Positions 26,179 through 33,763 of a stretch of 64,000 bases of DNA are shown here, piece by piece. The stretch is from assembly GCA_964581115.1 (NCBI GenBank), contig CAZOMY010000002.1, forward strand, positions 124,001 to 188,000, given 5' to 3'. Position 1 is the first letter of the stretch. Each line of letters opens with the position of its first letter. The notes under the pieces are model-generated. The model ran no database searches, was not told where the DNA came from, and was given only the letters and a program-made list of their open reading frames with translations. Position numbers and translations under genes: made by a program. Origin of the DNA: 2-02-FULL-55-14 sp964581115. Its GTDB lineage: Bacteria > Bacteroidota > Ignavibacteria > UBA10030.

Positions 26179-27096
26179 TCACCTCTTTGCGTTCTTTGGG
26201 TTCTTTGCGGCCAAAATCCTCCTTCGGCGGGCCCTTCGCTTGGGATCTGTGCCGCGCAGCGCCGCCATCTCCCGGATCTTCTCGTAGTCGATCGGCTTCT
26301 TGTTCACGAATGCCTCGATGCTCATGCGGATCTCGGGGGCCGCCGTGTGGACGGTGAGCCAATCCCTCGCATGGCCGATCGTCATCGCCCAAGAGAGATC
26401 GCGCCAGAAGTTGAGTTGTTGCTTGGTGTAACGGGTGCATTCGGGCAGTTTCCGGACCAGCTTCGCCACCATCCGATCCACCGATGCATCCAGGTCGGCA
26501 CGCGGCACGACCTCGGTCACGAGTCCCCATTCCAGCGCTTTGCGCGCCGGGATCTTCTCGCATAGCAGGAGGATCTCCCGGGCCCGGCGATCGCCGACGA
26601 TGAGTGGAAGCCATTGCGTCGCTCCGGCGGCGGGTACACTCCCATGCTCGGTCCCGACGTGGCGGATGAACGTATCCTCGGCGGCGATGGCCAGGTCGCA
26701 GGACATTTGCAGTTCATTCCCACCGCCGACGGCCATGCCGTTCAACCGCGCGATCGTCGGCTTCCCGATATTCCGAAGCCGCTCGAACGTTTCGATGAAC
26801 GCCCCCATCCATTTATAGAAGTCGCTGGGCTTCGGCAGAAAATCCCGATACCACTCTTTTAGATCGGCCCCCGTACAGAACGCCTTGTCGCCCGCACCAG
26901 TGATGACCACCACGGCGATCCGGTCGTCCCACGCCGCGTCTTGGAATGCCGCCCCCAGTTCCTGCAGCGTCTGAAGGTCAAGGCAATTGTGAACTTCCGG
27001 ACGATCGATCGTGATCGTCGCCTTGTAGCGCGACTTGTGATAGAGGATCTTCTCGAAGCGGAAGCTTGAGTGGGGAAGCGAGCGGTAGGTGGACAT
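26179..27096 (-). CDS. Crotonase-family protein resembling 6-oxocyclohex-1-ene-1-carbonyl-CoA hydrolase
   Basis: A 305-aa crotonase-fold protein with GAGDKAFCTGADLKEWY and MAVGGGNELQMSCDLAIA (E128), followed by HVGTEHGSVPAAGATQWLPLIVG. That last segment, and LCEKIPARKALEWGLV, resemble the ring-opening hydrolase BamA/Oah of anaerobic benzoyl-CoA degradation more than ordinary hydratases, though BamA is longer (about 370 aa). MenB-like is the other option. The C-terminus (KRRARRRRILAAKNPKNAKR) is basic and is encoded by a GCCGCAAAGAACCCAAAGAA-type low-complexity phrase, suggesting the gene end ran into a dispersed repeat. The ATG at 27096 is chosen by homology to crotonase N-termini. Confidence 0.75.
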   Translation of the reverse strand: MSTYRSLPHSSFRFEKILYHKSRYKATITIDRPEVHNCLDLQTLQELGAAFQDAAWDDRIAVVVITGAGDKAFCTGADLKEWYRDFLPKPSDFYKWMGAFIETFERLRNIGKPTIARLNGMAVGGGNELQMSCDLAIAAEDTFIRHVGTEHGSVPAAGATQWLPLIVGDRRAREILLLCEKIPARKALEWGLVTEVVPRADLDASVDRMVAKLVRKLPECTRYTKQQLNFWRDLSWAMTIGHARDWLTVHTAAPEIRMSIEAFVNKKPIDYEKIREMAALRGTDPKRRARRRRILAAKNPKNAKR

Positions 27097-27413
27097 GGAC
27101 TGAGAGATTGTTGTGGCGGTCAAGCACGAAATACGAAGCACGAAACCAATATGAAGGGCGAGAAGCAATGAGCCAAGGTCGAATGGAGGTCATCCATCTG
27201 GAATGTGGCGATGGAATCTGCTGACCGGGCCTCGATGCATTTCGATGGTCTTGGCACTTGGCACGTTCGGTGGATTGACTCAGAACATACCGAGGTACCT
27301 GAAGTTGAAAATCGGCTCTTGATGCTTCGCGCTGCGAGCGACCCCTATGCCGAGGGGTCATGGGACCCTGACACCGCCTTTCGCTCTGGTCTCCGAGCCC
27401 CATGCGATTTCCA
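27097..27413. other. Intergenic region with hairpin and dispersed repeat
   Basis: A 317-bp spacer between two minus-strand genes with no supported gene. It holds an ACGAAG-phrase repeat at 27124-27143 and a hairpin at 27340-27359 (GACCCCT / AGGGGTC, 6-nt loop), 55 nt past the EthD stop. The hairpin lacks a T-run, so a terminator role is uncertain. Confidence 0.55.
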
Positions 27414-27722
27414 TCAGGATGCTTCCTTCACCTCTGCAAAGAACATGCTGACCAGGCTTCCCGCAAACTCCATCACGTCTCGGGCCGCCGCCTTGCCGTC
27501 GGGCGAGCGGAGGGCGTTCTGCATCGCCGTCTCGTCGTCGAAGTACATCTCGGCCATCAAATAGTGCTTTGGCTCGCCGATCGGTGCACCGGTGATCTTT
27601 GATACCTCCAGCTTGCGCAGTCCCGGCCATCTTCTGACGATGGGAGCATGGACGTCAAAGTAGTGTGCGTCGAAGGCGGCCGTGTCTTCGGGTGTTCGGT
27701 AGAGAGCGACGAGTTTGAACAT
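27414..27722 (-). CDS. EthD-family small protein
   Basis: A 102-aa ferredoxin-like fold protein of the EthD family: MFKLVALYRTPEDTAAFDAHYFDVHAPIVR contains the family pattern YxxxHaPl, followed by GLRKLEVSKI and a C-terminal strand. EthD-like proteins accompany degradation of ethers and aromatic compounds and often act as small dimeric helpers; no catalytic residues are established. It is the first minus-strand gene of the acyl-CoA run, separated by 317 bp from the next, and divergent from glnE. Confidence 0.85.
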   Translation of the reverse strand: MFKLVALYRTPEDTAAFDAHYFDVHAPIVRRWPGLRKLEVSKITGAPIGEPKHYLMAEMYFDDETAMQNALRSPDGKAAARDVMEFAGSLVSMFFAEVKEAS

Positions 27723-27742
27723 GGGTGAGTGTCAGACGATGG

Positions 27743-27858
27743 GGATTGGGAATCGGGATTTGGGATCAGTGCTGGAAGTCCGTGTGTCAGAATGTTGGGG
27801 GCGAGAGTCCGCCTCAGGCTCGGGACCACGAGTCTCGAATCCCTGATCCCGAGTCCGG
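27743..27858. repeat. Dispersed GGGATTGGGAAT-phrase repeat in divergent promoter region
   Basis: Between the divergent EthD and GlnE genes, GGGATTGGGAATCGGGATTT (about 27740-27759) and its approximate complement GAGTCTCGAATCCCTGATCC (about 27831-27850) form a loose inverted pair, typical of phrase-like low-complexity repeats. A 15-bp word, GTTGGGGGCGAGAGT, at 27794-27808 recurs at 32492-32506. Confidence 0.5.
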
Positions 27859-27929
27859 CCTTCTCTCCGGGGCCAATATAGAAGGCCTCGCCGGGAGAAG
27901 CAACGGAAGCGACCGGGGTGATTTTTCAA

Positions 27930-27942
27930 TATCTTGGCGTTA
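27930..27942 (+). promoter_or_regulatory. Putative promoter -10 for glnE giving a near-leaderless mRNA
   Basis: TATCTT at 27930-27935, within TATCTTGG, resembles the rpsL -10 (TATCTT) and the Bacteroidota -7 element (TAnnTTTG). With usual spacing, transcription would start at or next to the ATG at 27942. No good -35 is seen. Confidence 0.4.
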
Positions 27943-30662
27943 TGACGATCGCCGGCAGCCCCAAGATGCAGTCTCTCGTCGAAGCCGCGCTCAGGAACGG
28001 CGTCGATGCGCACGACTTCGTCCGCCGGCTCGAGGATCTCGCCTCGGCGGCCCCCGATCCTGATCGGGCGCTGCGTAATCTGCATCGGATCGTCGAGGCC
28101 GGCTTCTCGACGAGTCTCCTTCGTGACTTCGCCGTCCATCCGGTCCTTCTGAGCGTGACCTTCGAGCTTGTCGGTCAGTCGGACTATCTGGCGGACATCA
28201 TCGTTCGGGATCCCGAGTTGCTTCGGTGGCTGACGGCCTCGAACGTCCTTTCGAAAGCACGCACGGAATCCGATCTCGAATCGGAGGCACGGCAGTCCAT
28301 GGGGTTGTTCGGGCGCTCCGAGCGGCGTCTCGATGCCTTGCGGCGCTTTCACCGCCGTGAGATGCTCAGGATCGGGGCCCGCGAGATCCTGCAGGAAGCC
28401 GATGTCGAGACGGTCACGGCTGAGCTTTCGGCGCTGGCCGACGCCGTCGCCTCATGCGTCGTCGATCAGGCGCATGCCGACCTGAACGCCCGCTTCGGCG
28501 TCGATCTACCCCATCGAATGGCTGTCATTGCCCTCGGAAAGCTTGGCGGCGGCGAACTCAACTTCAGCTCCGACATCGACCTCATGTTCGTCTACGACGA
28601 GGACGGCGATCTGCCTCACGAGGTCGGCCGACTTCATACCTGGCACGAGTATCACGTGCGCTTCGGCGAGTCGATCGTGCGCGCGCTGACAGAGTTCTCG
28701 TCAGAAGGACACTTGTACCGGGTGGATATGCGTCTCCGGCCCGACGGCCGCTCCGGTCCGCTGGCGATGTCGCGCGCGGCCATGATGACCTACTATGAAT
28801 CGCGCGGCGCGGCCTGGGAGCGGCAGATGCTGCTCAAGGCGCGCGTGATCGGCGGAGCCGTTGACGTTGGGGAACGATTTCTGCGGGACCTGCAACCGTT
28901 CATCTTTCCGCGCACGGCGACGAATGCGCCGTGGCTTGAGATCGGCAGGATGAAGGAGACCATCGAGCGCGAATCGGACGTCGAGGGCAACATCAAATTG
29001 GGAGCCGGCGGCATCCGCGATATCGAGTTCCTGGTCCAGGGTCTGCAGCTCCTGTTCGCCGGCCAGGATCCCAGACTGCGTACCGGACACACCGTGCGCG
29101 GTCTCGAACGTCTCGTCGCCGCCGGCCATATTCAGCGCGACGACGGTGACCGATTGCGCCGGTCCTACCTGTTCTTTCGAAGTATCGAGCATCGTCTGCA
29201 ATTGCTTCACGGACACCAGACGCACCAGCTCCCGCAGACGGAGGTGGAGGTCCAGACGCTCGGCCGGAAATTGGGATTCGAAGGGGCCGACGAGTTTCGA
29301 AGGGCCGTGGCTCAACATCGCGCATTCGTGCGCGCACAATATGAAGCATTCACGCGTCCGGGAGTCTTACTGGAAGGCGCTCCGCCTGTGGGAAGACAGG
29401 CATTGCTTGCAGCGTCCCTGTCGGCCACCGGATGGCCCGAAGACATGCGAGCATTGGCAGCGTCACGGATTGCGAGACTTCTCGACGAGTCTGCTACTGG
29501 GCGAGCGATCGAGGCCGCCTTGATGCACCGACGCCATCGACCGTGGCTTCTCCGGGCGGCTCTCCTGGCTCCCAGGACGCTGGAAGACCTCTCGGGCGAG
29601 CCGTTGCTAGTCGAATCGTTGCTCGGCAATGCCGATATCCTTCTACGTCGGTCCGATCCGGGATGGCGTCAATTCCTCGCCGAGGATCTCCGTCGCTTCC
29701 GATCCTACAACGCGACGAGAAGCGTCGTCCGCTATCTCATGACTTCGTCGTCGACAGAGGCCTTCGAGGGTGAATTGTCCGACCTCGCCGATGAGGTGCT
29801 CCGTGCGGTCGCCGACACAACCGGAGTACCCGGCTCGGGGATCGCCGTCGTTGCCCTAGGCAAACTGGGGGGGCGGGAGATGGGAGTCGGATCCGACCTC
29901 GACCTCGTAATCGTGTTCGACGAACGCCGTTGCGAGCGTTCAAACGCAGAATCATGCGCCCGCGCACTTATCAAGGGGTTCGGGACTGCGCCTTCTCTAT
30001 ATAAAGTGGACTTTCGTCTGAGGCCGGAAGGTCAGAATGCGCCGCTTGCCGTTGAATTGCAATATCTGCGGTGGTACCTGGGATCTCGTGCCGAGCCGTG
30101 GGAGTTCATGGCCCTGAGCCGAATGCGGCTCGTATGGGGTGACCGAAAAGTGGCCTCGGCGGCTCTCCGGCATCTCCGGACTGCCGTTGAAGAACGGTCG
30201 CCGTATTCTCCCTTCTACATTCGTAAGATGAGATCTGAGATGGAGATGCAACGCGTGAAGAAGGGGGAGATCGACCTGAAGGTCTCGTCCGGCGGGATCG
30301 CAGACGTCGAATTCGTCGCCCAGAGCACCGCTGTACGAAACACCGAACTGATGGGTTTGTCGACGCGAGCGGTGATACGGAACGCTGTGAAGCGGAGGCT
30401 CCTCCTGAGATCCGTCGCCGATCCTCTGACCGAAGGTCTGCTCTACCTGAGGCACTTGGAGACTCTGGTGCGGCTTCAATCGGCGACACCGCTCTCGGTC
30501 CTTCCGTCCGACCTGCAGGTCCTCCGTTCGCTGGCGCTCGGGGCCGGATTCGCTGATGAGAAGGTCCTCCTGCGAAGGACGAATGAGATCATGCAGCAGA
30601 CACGCAAGGCCTTCCGCGCGGCGCTCACGTCGGGTCCGGATGCGCGACGGGGGGGCCGATGA
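27942..30662 (+). CDS. glnE: Glutamine synthetase adenylyltransferase/adenylyl-removing enzyme
   Basis: A 906-aa GlnE-type enzyme (E. coli GlnE is 946 aa) that adenylylates and de-adenylylates glutamine synthetase in response to nitrogen state. Both nucleotidyltransferase domains keep the metal motif: GGGELNFSSDIDL (about 200-212; N-terminal domain) and GGREMGVGSDLDLVIVF (about 642-658; C-terminal domain). GAGGIRDIEFLVQ and SSGGIADVEFVAQ are the paired GlnE signatures following each. The ATG at 27942 follows a -10-like box; a GTG at 27918 and an ATG at 27966 are alternatives. The stop overlaps the DUF2723 start by 4 nt. No glnA or glnB is in the window. Confidence 0.92.
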   Translation: MTIAGSPKMQSLVEAALRNGVDAHDFVRRLEDLASAAPDPDRALRNLHRIVEAGFSTSLLRDFAVHPVLLSVTFELVGQSDYLADIIVRDPELLRWLTASNVLSKARTESDLESEARQSMGLFGRSERRLDALRRFHRREMLRIGAREILQEADVETVTAELSALADAVASCVVDQAHADLNARFGVDLPHRMAVIALGKLGGGELNFSSDIDLMFVYDEDGDLPHEVGRLHTWHEYHVRFGESIVRALTEFSSEGHLYRVDMRLRPDGRSGPLAMSRAAMMTYYESRGAAWERQMLLKARVIGGAVDVGERFLRDLQPFIFPRTATNAPWLEIGRMKETIERESDVEGNIKLGAGGIRDIEFLVQGLQLLFAGQDPRLRTGHTVRGLERLVAAGHIQRDDGDRLRRSYLFFRSIEHRLQLLHGHQTHQLPQTEVEVQTLGRKLGFEGADEFRRAVAQHRAFVRAQYEAFTRPGVLLEGAPPVGRQALLAASLSATGWPEDMRALAASRIARLLDESATGRAIEAALMHRRHRPWLLRAALLAPRTLEDLSGEPLLVESLLGNADILLRRSDPGWRQFLAEDLRRFRSYNATRSVVRYLMTSSSTEAFEGELSDLADEVLRAVADTTGVPGSGIAVVALGKLGGREMGVGSDLDLVIVFDERRCERSNAESCARALIKGFGTAPSLYKVDFRLRPEGQNAPLAVELQYLRWYLGSRAEPWEFMALSRMRLVWGDRKVASAALRHLRTAVEERSPYSPFYIRKMRSEMEMQRVKKGEIDLKVSSGGIADVEFVAQSTAVRNTELMGLSTRAVIRNAVKRRLLLRSVADPLTEGLLYLRHLETLVRLQSATPLSVLPSDLQVLRSLALGAGFADEKVLLRRTNEIMQQTRKAFRAALTSGPDARRGGR

Positions 30663-32491
30663 ACCGGTGCGGGGACATGTGCCTGGTGATGATCGTGTCG
30701 GCGGCAGTGCTTGCCTTGTACGGTTCGACGATCGTCACAACGGTCGGCTGGACCGACACGGGCGAGTTGATGGCTGTGGCCCAGACGCTGGGAACTGCGC
30801 ATCCGACCGGATATCCGTTGCTGACCGTCCTTGCACGTGCTTGGCTGCTGGTCCCAACGGGGTTGCGACCGGTTGTTCATCTGAACCTACTGAGTTCGGT
30901 GTTCGCAGCGATCGCTGCCGGTATCCTTGTGGTCTTTCTGCGAAACACGTTCACGGGCGACCGCAGGGGGAATCGCAAGGACCACGCGTGGGCCGCGGTG
31001 GTGGGAGTCGTCGTGCTGGCGACGTCGATGACGTTCTGGATCCAGTCGTCAAGCTACGAGGTCTATGCACTGCATCTGCTCCTGATGTCCTCGATCATGA
31101 CGACATACGCCCGGGCGGTCGCGGAACAATCGGTCCGACCGGCGGTGATGTCTCGCTGGTGGTTCGTCTTTGCGTTGCTCGTCGGATTCGGCTTGGCGAA
31201 CCACATGACGACCGTATTGCTCGGTCCCGGAATGCTGTGGGACTACTTCCGCAGACACGGGGCGACGAAAGCATCATGGCGGCGCATCGGTCGGATGGCG
31301 ATGGCAGGTCTTGCAGGGCTGTCGACGTATCTCGTACTTCCGATCCGTGCCTCTTCCTCGCCGCCGCTGAATTGGGGAGACCCTGTCGCGTGGGATGACT
31401 TCTGGCGGCACGTGACAGGCGCGCAGTACCGTGTGTGGATGTTTAGCGGCGCCGACGTGATGACAAGGCAATGGTCGGCTTTCGTCGACGGACTGACGGA
31501 CGAATTCATCCTGCCGTGGCTTGCAGTTGCGCTGTGGGGATGGATGATCGGATGGAGACGATGGAGGAGAAGCGCTGAGATGTTGACCGCGTTCGCCGTC
31601 ACGGGCATTCTGTACTCCATCAACTACGACATCCACGAGATTGGTCCGTATTACCTGATCGTGTACGTCGTCATCGCGTCCGCCGCCGTGCCTGGACTGA
31701 TCGATCTGAACGATCGGATGCGTCGTATGGCCTCTGGCGGGCCCGCCTGGGTGCCCGTGGCCTCGGTCGTTCTCGTCGTCTGGCAGGCCATCGACCACCA
31801 TCCACAGATCGCCCGTGCGAACACGCCGGCCATCGAACGGTTCGCCCGACAGACGCTTGCGAGCGTCGAACCTGCCGCTGTGATCTTGACAGGCCGGTGG
31901 GATTACCTGTACTCGCCGGCTCTCTACCTGCAACATGTCGAGGGCGTTCGGACCGATGTTCTCGTCATCGACCATAGTCTGCTTCGAGACCGTCCGTGGT
32001 ATGTCGAGAGTCTGCGGCGAAAAGCTCCGTGGCTCGATCGGGAACTGAAGGACAAGTTTGATGATTTTCTGAGCGAGCTTCGTAAATTTGAGAACGGCGA
32101 ATCTTTTGCTCCGTCCGTGATCCAGATCCATTGGGACGCGTTGTGGTCCGGGATCGTTAGGAGCGCTCTGAGGGTGAGGCCGGTGTACATCGATGTTCGG
32201 TTGGCGGCCGAACTTCGGATTGGGCAAGCTTTTCCGGACGGACATCTGATGCGCCTGGCGAGTGGAACCACGCCTACAGTCGGCAGCTTGCCGGAATCGA
32301 TCCCTATCGACGGCACCGAATCAGCGTATTCGCGCGATTTTCGGGACTACTTGGCATCGTCGTTCCTGCAACACGCCTTGGCCGCACAAGGCAGGGGGGA
32401 AGCAGGGCTCGTTGACTCACTAATCAGGGTCGCGGCCTCGTATTCGCCGCGCCATCCTTGGCTTTCCGCCTTCGCTCTCTCGCGCAAATAA
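30659..32491 (+). CDS. DUF2723 (TMEM260-like) membrane protein
   Basis: A 610-aa multi-pass protein of the GT-C-like DUF2723 family. After the first helix comes the hallmark WTDTGELMAVAQTLGTAHPTG, with the acidic DxGE expected in the first extracytoplasmic loop, then about nine further helices to about residue 370 and a soluble C-terminal domain. TMEM260 members have been linked to protein O-mannosylation; bacterial members, common in Bacteroidota, are largely uncharacterised and usually longer (900-1100 aa), so this is a short form. The start ATG overlaps the GlnE stop (ATGA), coupling the two, though no functional link is evident. Confidence 0.85.
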   Translation: MNRCGDMCLVMIVSAAVLALYGSTIVTTVGWTDTGELMAVAQTLGTAHPTGYPLLTVLARAWLLVPTGLRPVVHLNLLSSVFAAIAAGILVVFLRNTFTGDRRGNRKDHAWAAVVGVVVLATSMTFWIQSSSYEVYALHLLLMSSIMTTYARAVAEQSVRPAVMSRWWFVFALLVGFGLANHMTTVLLGPGMLWDYFRRHGATKASWRRIGRMAMAGLAGLSTYLVLPIRASSSPPLNWGDPVAWDDFWRHVTGAQYRVWMFSGADVMTRQWSAFVDGLTDEFILPWLAVALWGWMIGWRRWRRSAEMLTAFAVTGILYSINYDIHEIGPYYLIVYVVIASAAVPGLIDLNDRMRRMASGGPAWVPVASVVLVVWQAIDHHPQIARANTPAIERFARQTLASVEPAAVILTGRWDYLYSPALYLQHVEGVRTDVLVIDHSLLRDRPWYVESLRRKAPWLDRELKDKFDDFLSELRKFENGESFAPSVIQIHWDALWSGIVRSALRVRPVYIDVRLAAELRIGQAFPDGHLMRLASGTTPTVGSLPESIPIDGTESAYSRDFRDYLASSFLQHALAAQGRGEAGLVDSLIRVAASYSPRHPWLSAFALSRK

Positions 32492-32517
32492 GTTGGGGGC
32501 GAGAGTTCAACTCTTCG

Positions 32518-32545
32518 TTGACTCCAATTGATTTTTTTGTATATT
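32518..32545 (+). promoter_or_regulatory. Putative promoter of the tRNA/rpmG cluster
   Basis: TTGACT (32518-32523), 16-nt spacer, TATATT (32540-32545) in an AT-rich patch (TATATTTAAAA) that stands out from the GC-rich surroundings. It lies about 150 nt upstream of the first tRNA. The stretch to 32694 contains no supported gene; a 19-codon frame at 32590-32649 is probably chance. Confidence 0.65.
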
Positions 32546-32694
32546 TAAAAGCTGATTCCGACAGGAAACCTCTCCATCTCTCCGATCTCATGACAACGAA
32601 CTCGAGGCCTTTGCCGAGGCGCTTCGAGAGCGGTGTGATGTCATCGTGAGGCTGTGGTGTCTCCAGCCGGTGGCGGTCGGAGTATTTCGCCTTT

Positions 32695-32767
32695 GCTGGC
32701 GTAGCTCAGTTGGTAGAGCAGCTGACTTGTAATCAGCAGGTCAGGAGTTCGACTCTCCTCGCCAGCT
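32695..32767 (+). tRNA. tRNA-Thr (anticodon UGU)
   Basis: 73 nt; acceptor GCTGGCG/CGCCAGC, D-arm GCTCAGTTGGTAGAGC, anticodon stem-loop CTGACT-TGT-AATCAG, T-arm with GTTCGAC, discriminator T. CCA is not encoded. First of four tRNAs in the same order as E. coli thrU-tyrU-glyT-thrT. Confidence 0.97.
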
Positions 32768-32790
32768 CTGCAGACTGGTCGATGTCGGTC

Positions 32791-32860
32791 GCGTCAGCAG
32801 GTCGACGGTTCCCTGCCCGCCCCATTCGTTCTCGAATGGCAGGCGGGGATTCCGCCCGAG
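32791..32860 (+). repeat. Degenerate tRNA-like T-arm interrupted by 36-bp palindrome
   Basis: A tRNA-like 3' fragment (TCAGCAGGTCGACGGTTC ending at 32811, continued by GATTCCGCCCGAG from 32848) is split by a 36-nt insert at 32812-32847. The insert folds as CCCGCC-CCATTCG-TTCT-CGAATGG-CA-GGCGGG. Removing it restores TTCGATTCC, an intact T-loop. The same break point (TTC^GA) occurs in the tRNA-Trp fragments at 33881-34057. The fragment's T-stem has one mismatch, and it lacks a 5' half. Confidence 0.65.
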
Positions 32861-32880
32861 AGATCGTTGCATGGTATTGG

Positions 32881-32963
32881 GGGCAGGTAGCGAAGCGGTC
32901 AAACGCATCAGACTGTAAATCTGACGGCTCATGCCTTCGGAGGTTCGAATCCTTCCCTGCCCA
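32881..32963 (+). tRNA. tRNA-Tyr (anticodon GUA)
   Basis: 83 nt with the long variable arm expected for class II tRNA-Tyr; acceptor GGGCAGG/CCTGCCC, anticodon loop ACTGTAAAT, T-loop TTCGAAT, discriminator A, CCA not encoded. Confidence 0.97.
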
Positions 32964-33072
32964 CGGAACATTGTAAAATGAAAATTGGCAATTGAGAATT
33001 TGAGGAGACAGAGTTGTCCCTCACATCTTCAGAATCAATTTTCATTATGCAATTCTCAATTCTCAATGATAC
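32964..33072 (+). repeat. AT-rich inverted-repeat spacer A
   Basis: It begins at the tRNA-Tyr end with CGGAACATTGTAAAATG and ends with CTCAATGAT just before tRNA-Gly. Arms ATGAAAATTG (32978-32987) / CAATTTTCAT (33036-33045) and ATTGAGAATT (32991-33000) / AATTCTCAAT (33051-33060) can pair, giving a long imperfect hairpin. It is strikingly AT-rich against its surroundings. Confidence 0.75.
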
Positions 33073-33145
33073 GCGGGCGTAACTCAGTTGGTAGAGTCAC
33101 AGCCTTCCAAGCTGTTGGTCGCCGGTTCGAGTCCGGTCGCCCGCT
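33073..33145 (+). tRNA. tRNA-Gly (anticodon UCC)
   Basis: 73 nt; acceptor GCGGGCG/CGCCCGC, anticodon stem-loop CAGCCT-TCC-AAGCTG, T-arm CCGG-TTCGAGT-CCGG, discriminator T. CCA not encoded. Confidence 0.97.
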
Positions 33146-33290
33146 CGGAACATTGTAAAATGTAAATTGAAAATTGAAGATTGAGAATTGAGAGGACGGC
33201 AGGCGGAAGCGCAGGTTCCTCATCGAAACGACGAGTGGCCAATTCTCTTCTAACAATTTTCATTCTACAATTTTCAATGTTCAATGATCC
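33146..33290 (+). repeat. AT-rich inverted-repeat spacer B
   Basis: It starts with the same CGGAACATTGTAAAATG right after tRNA-Gly and ends with TTCAATGAT before tRNA-Thr. Arms ATTGAAAATTG (33166-33176) / CAATTTTCAAT (33268-33278) pair exactly. The centre is GC-rich (GGACGGCAGGCGGAAG) and resembles part of the palindromic insert seen nearby. Same element type as spacer A with a different core. Confidence 0.75.
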
Positions 33291-33363
<73 letters not shown>

Positions 33364-33385
33364 CGAGACTTCGAAAGGCTTGACG

Positions 33386-33535
33386 ATGCGCGATATCATC
33401 ACCCTTGAATGCACCTCGTGCAAAAGGCGCAACTACTCGACGACGAAGAACAAGAAGAAGCAGACCGGCCGCGTTGAGTACAAGAAGTTCTGCCATTGGT
33501 GCAACAAGCGCACGGCGCACAAAGAGACGAAGTAA
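33386..33535 (+). CDS. rpmG: 50S ribosomal protein bL33, zinc-ribbon type
   Basis: A 49-aa protein: MRDIITLECTSCKRRNYSTT at the start, ending CNKRTAHKETK. Two CxxC pairs (C9/C12 and C36/C39) bind zinc, the C+ form of L33. It sits between tRNA-Thr(GGU) and tRNA-Trp, where rpmG often precedes secE in other bacteria. The ATG at 33386 is the only start giving the full zinc ribbon. The 228 bp after it, to tRNA-Trp, hold no recognisable feature. Confidence 0.96.
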   Translation: MRDIITLECTSCKRRNYSTTKNKKKQTGRVEYKKFCHWCNKRTAHKETK

Positions 33536-33763
33536 CGTTCCGCCGCGGCGCGTCCGGAGCGCCGGCGCTTGACGCCGTCTCCGTCCGATCGCACGCCCTT
33601 GATGCTCCGCTCATTTGAATCATCATTGGCTCCCGGTATGATCATTCACGCCGAGGAGCGTTTGGGCGTACGCGATTGCCTCAAACGGCAGAGCGCGGCT
33701 CTCCCCGCATGACGGCCGGACGTGTAAGAGCTTCTTCGGCGCAACAGACGGCGGAGATGCGAT

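Noticed and set aside
32590..32649. 19-codon reading frame just after the tRNA-cluster promoter
   Set aside because: No Shine-Dalgarno, no recognisable leader-peptide feature such as a run of regulatory codons.
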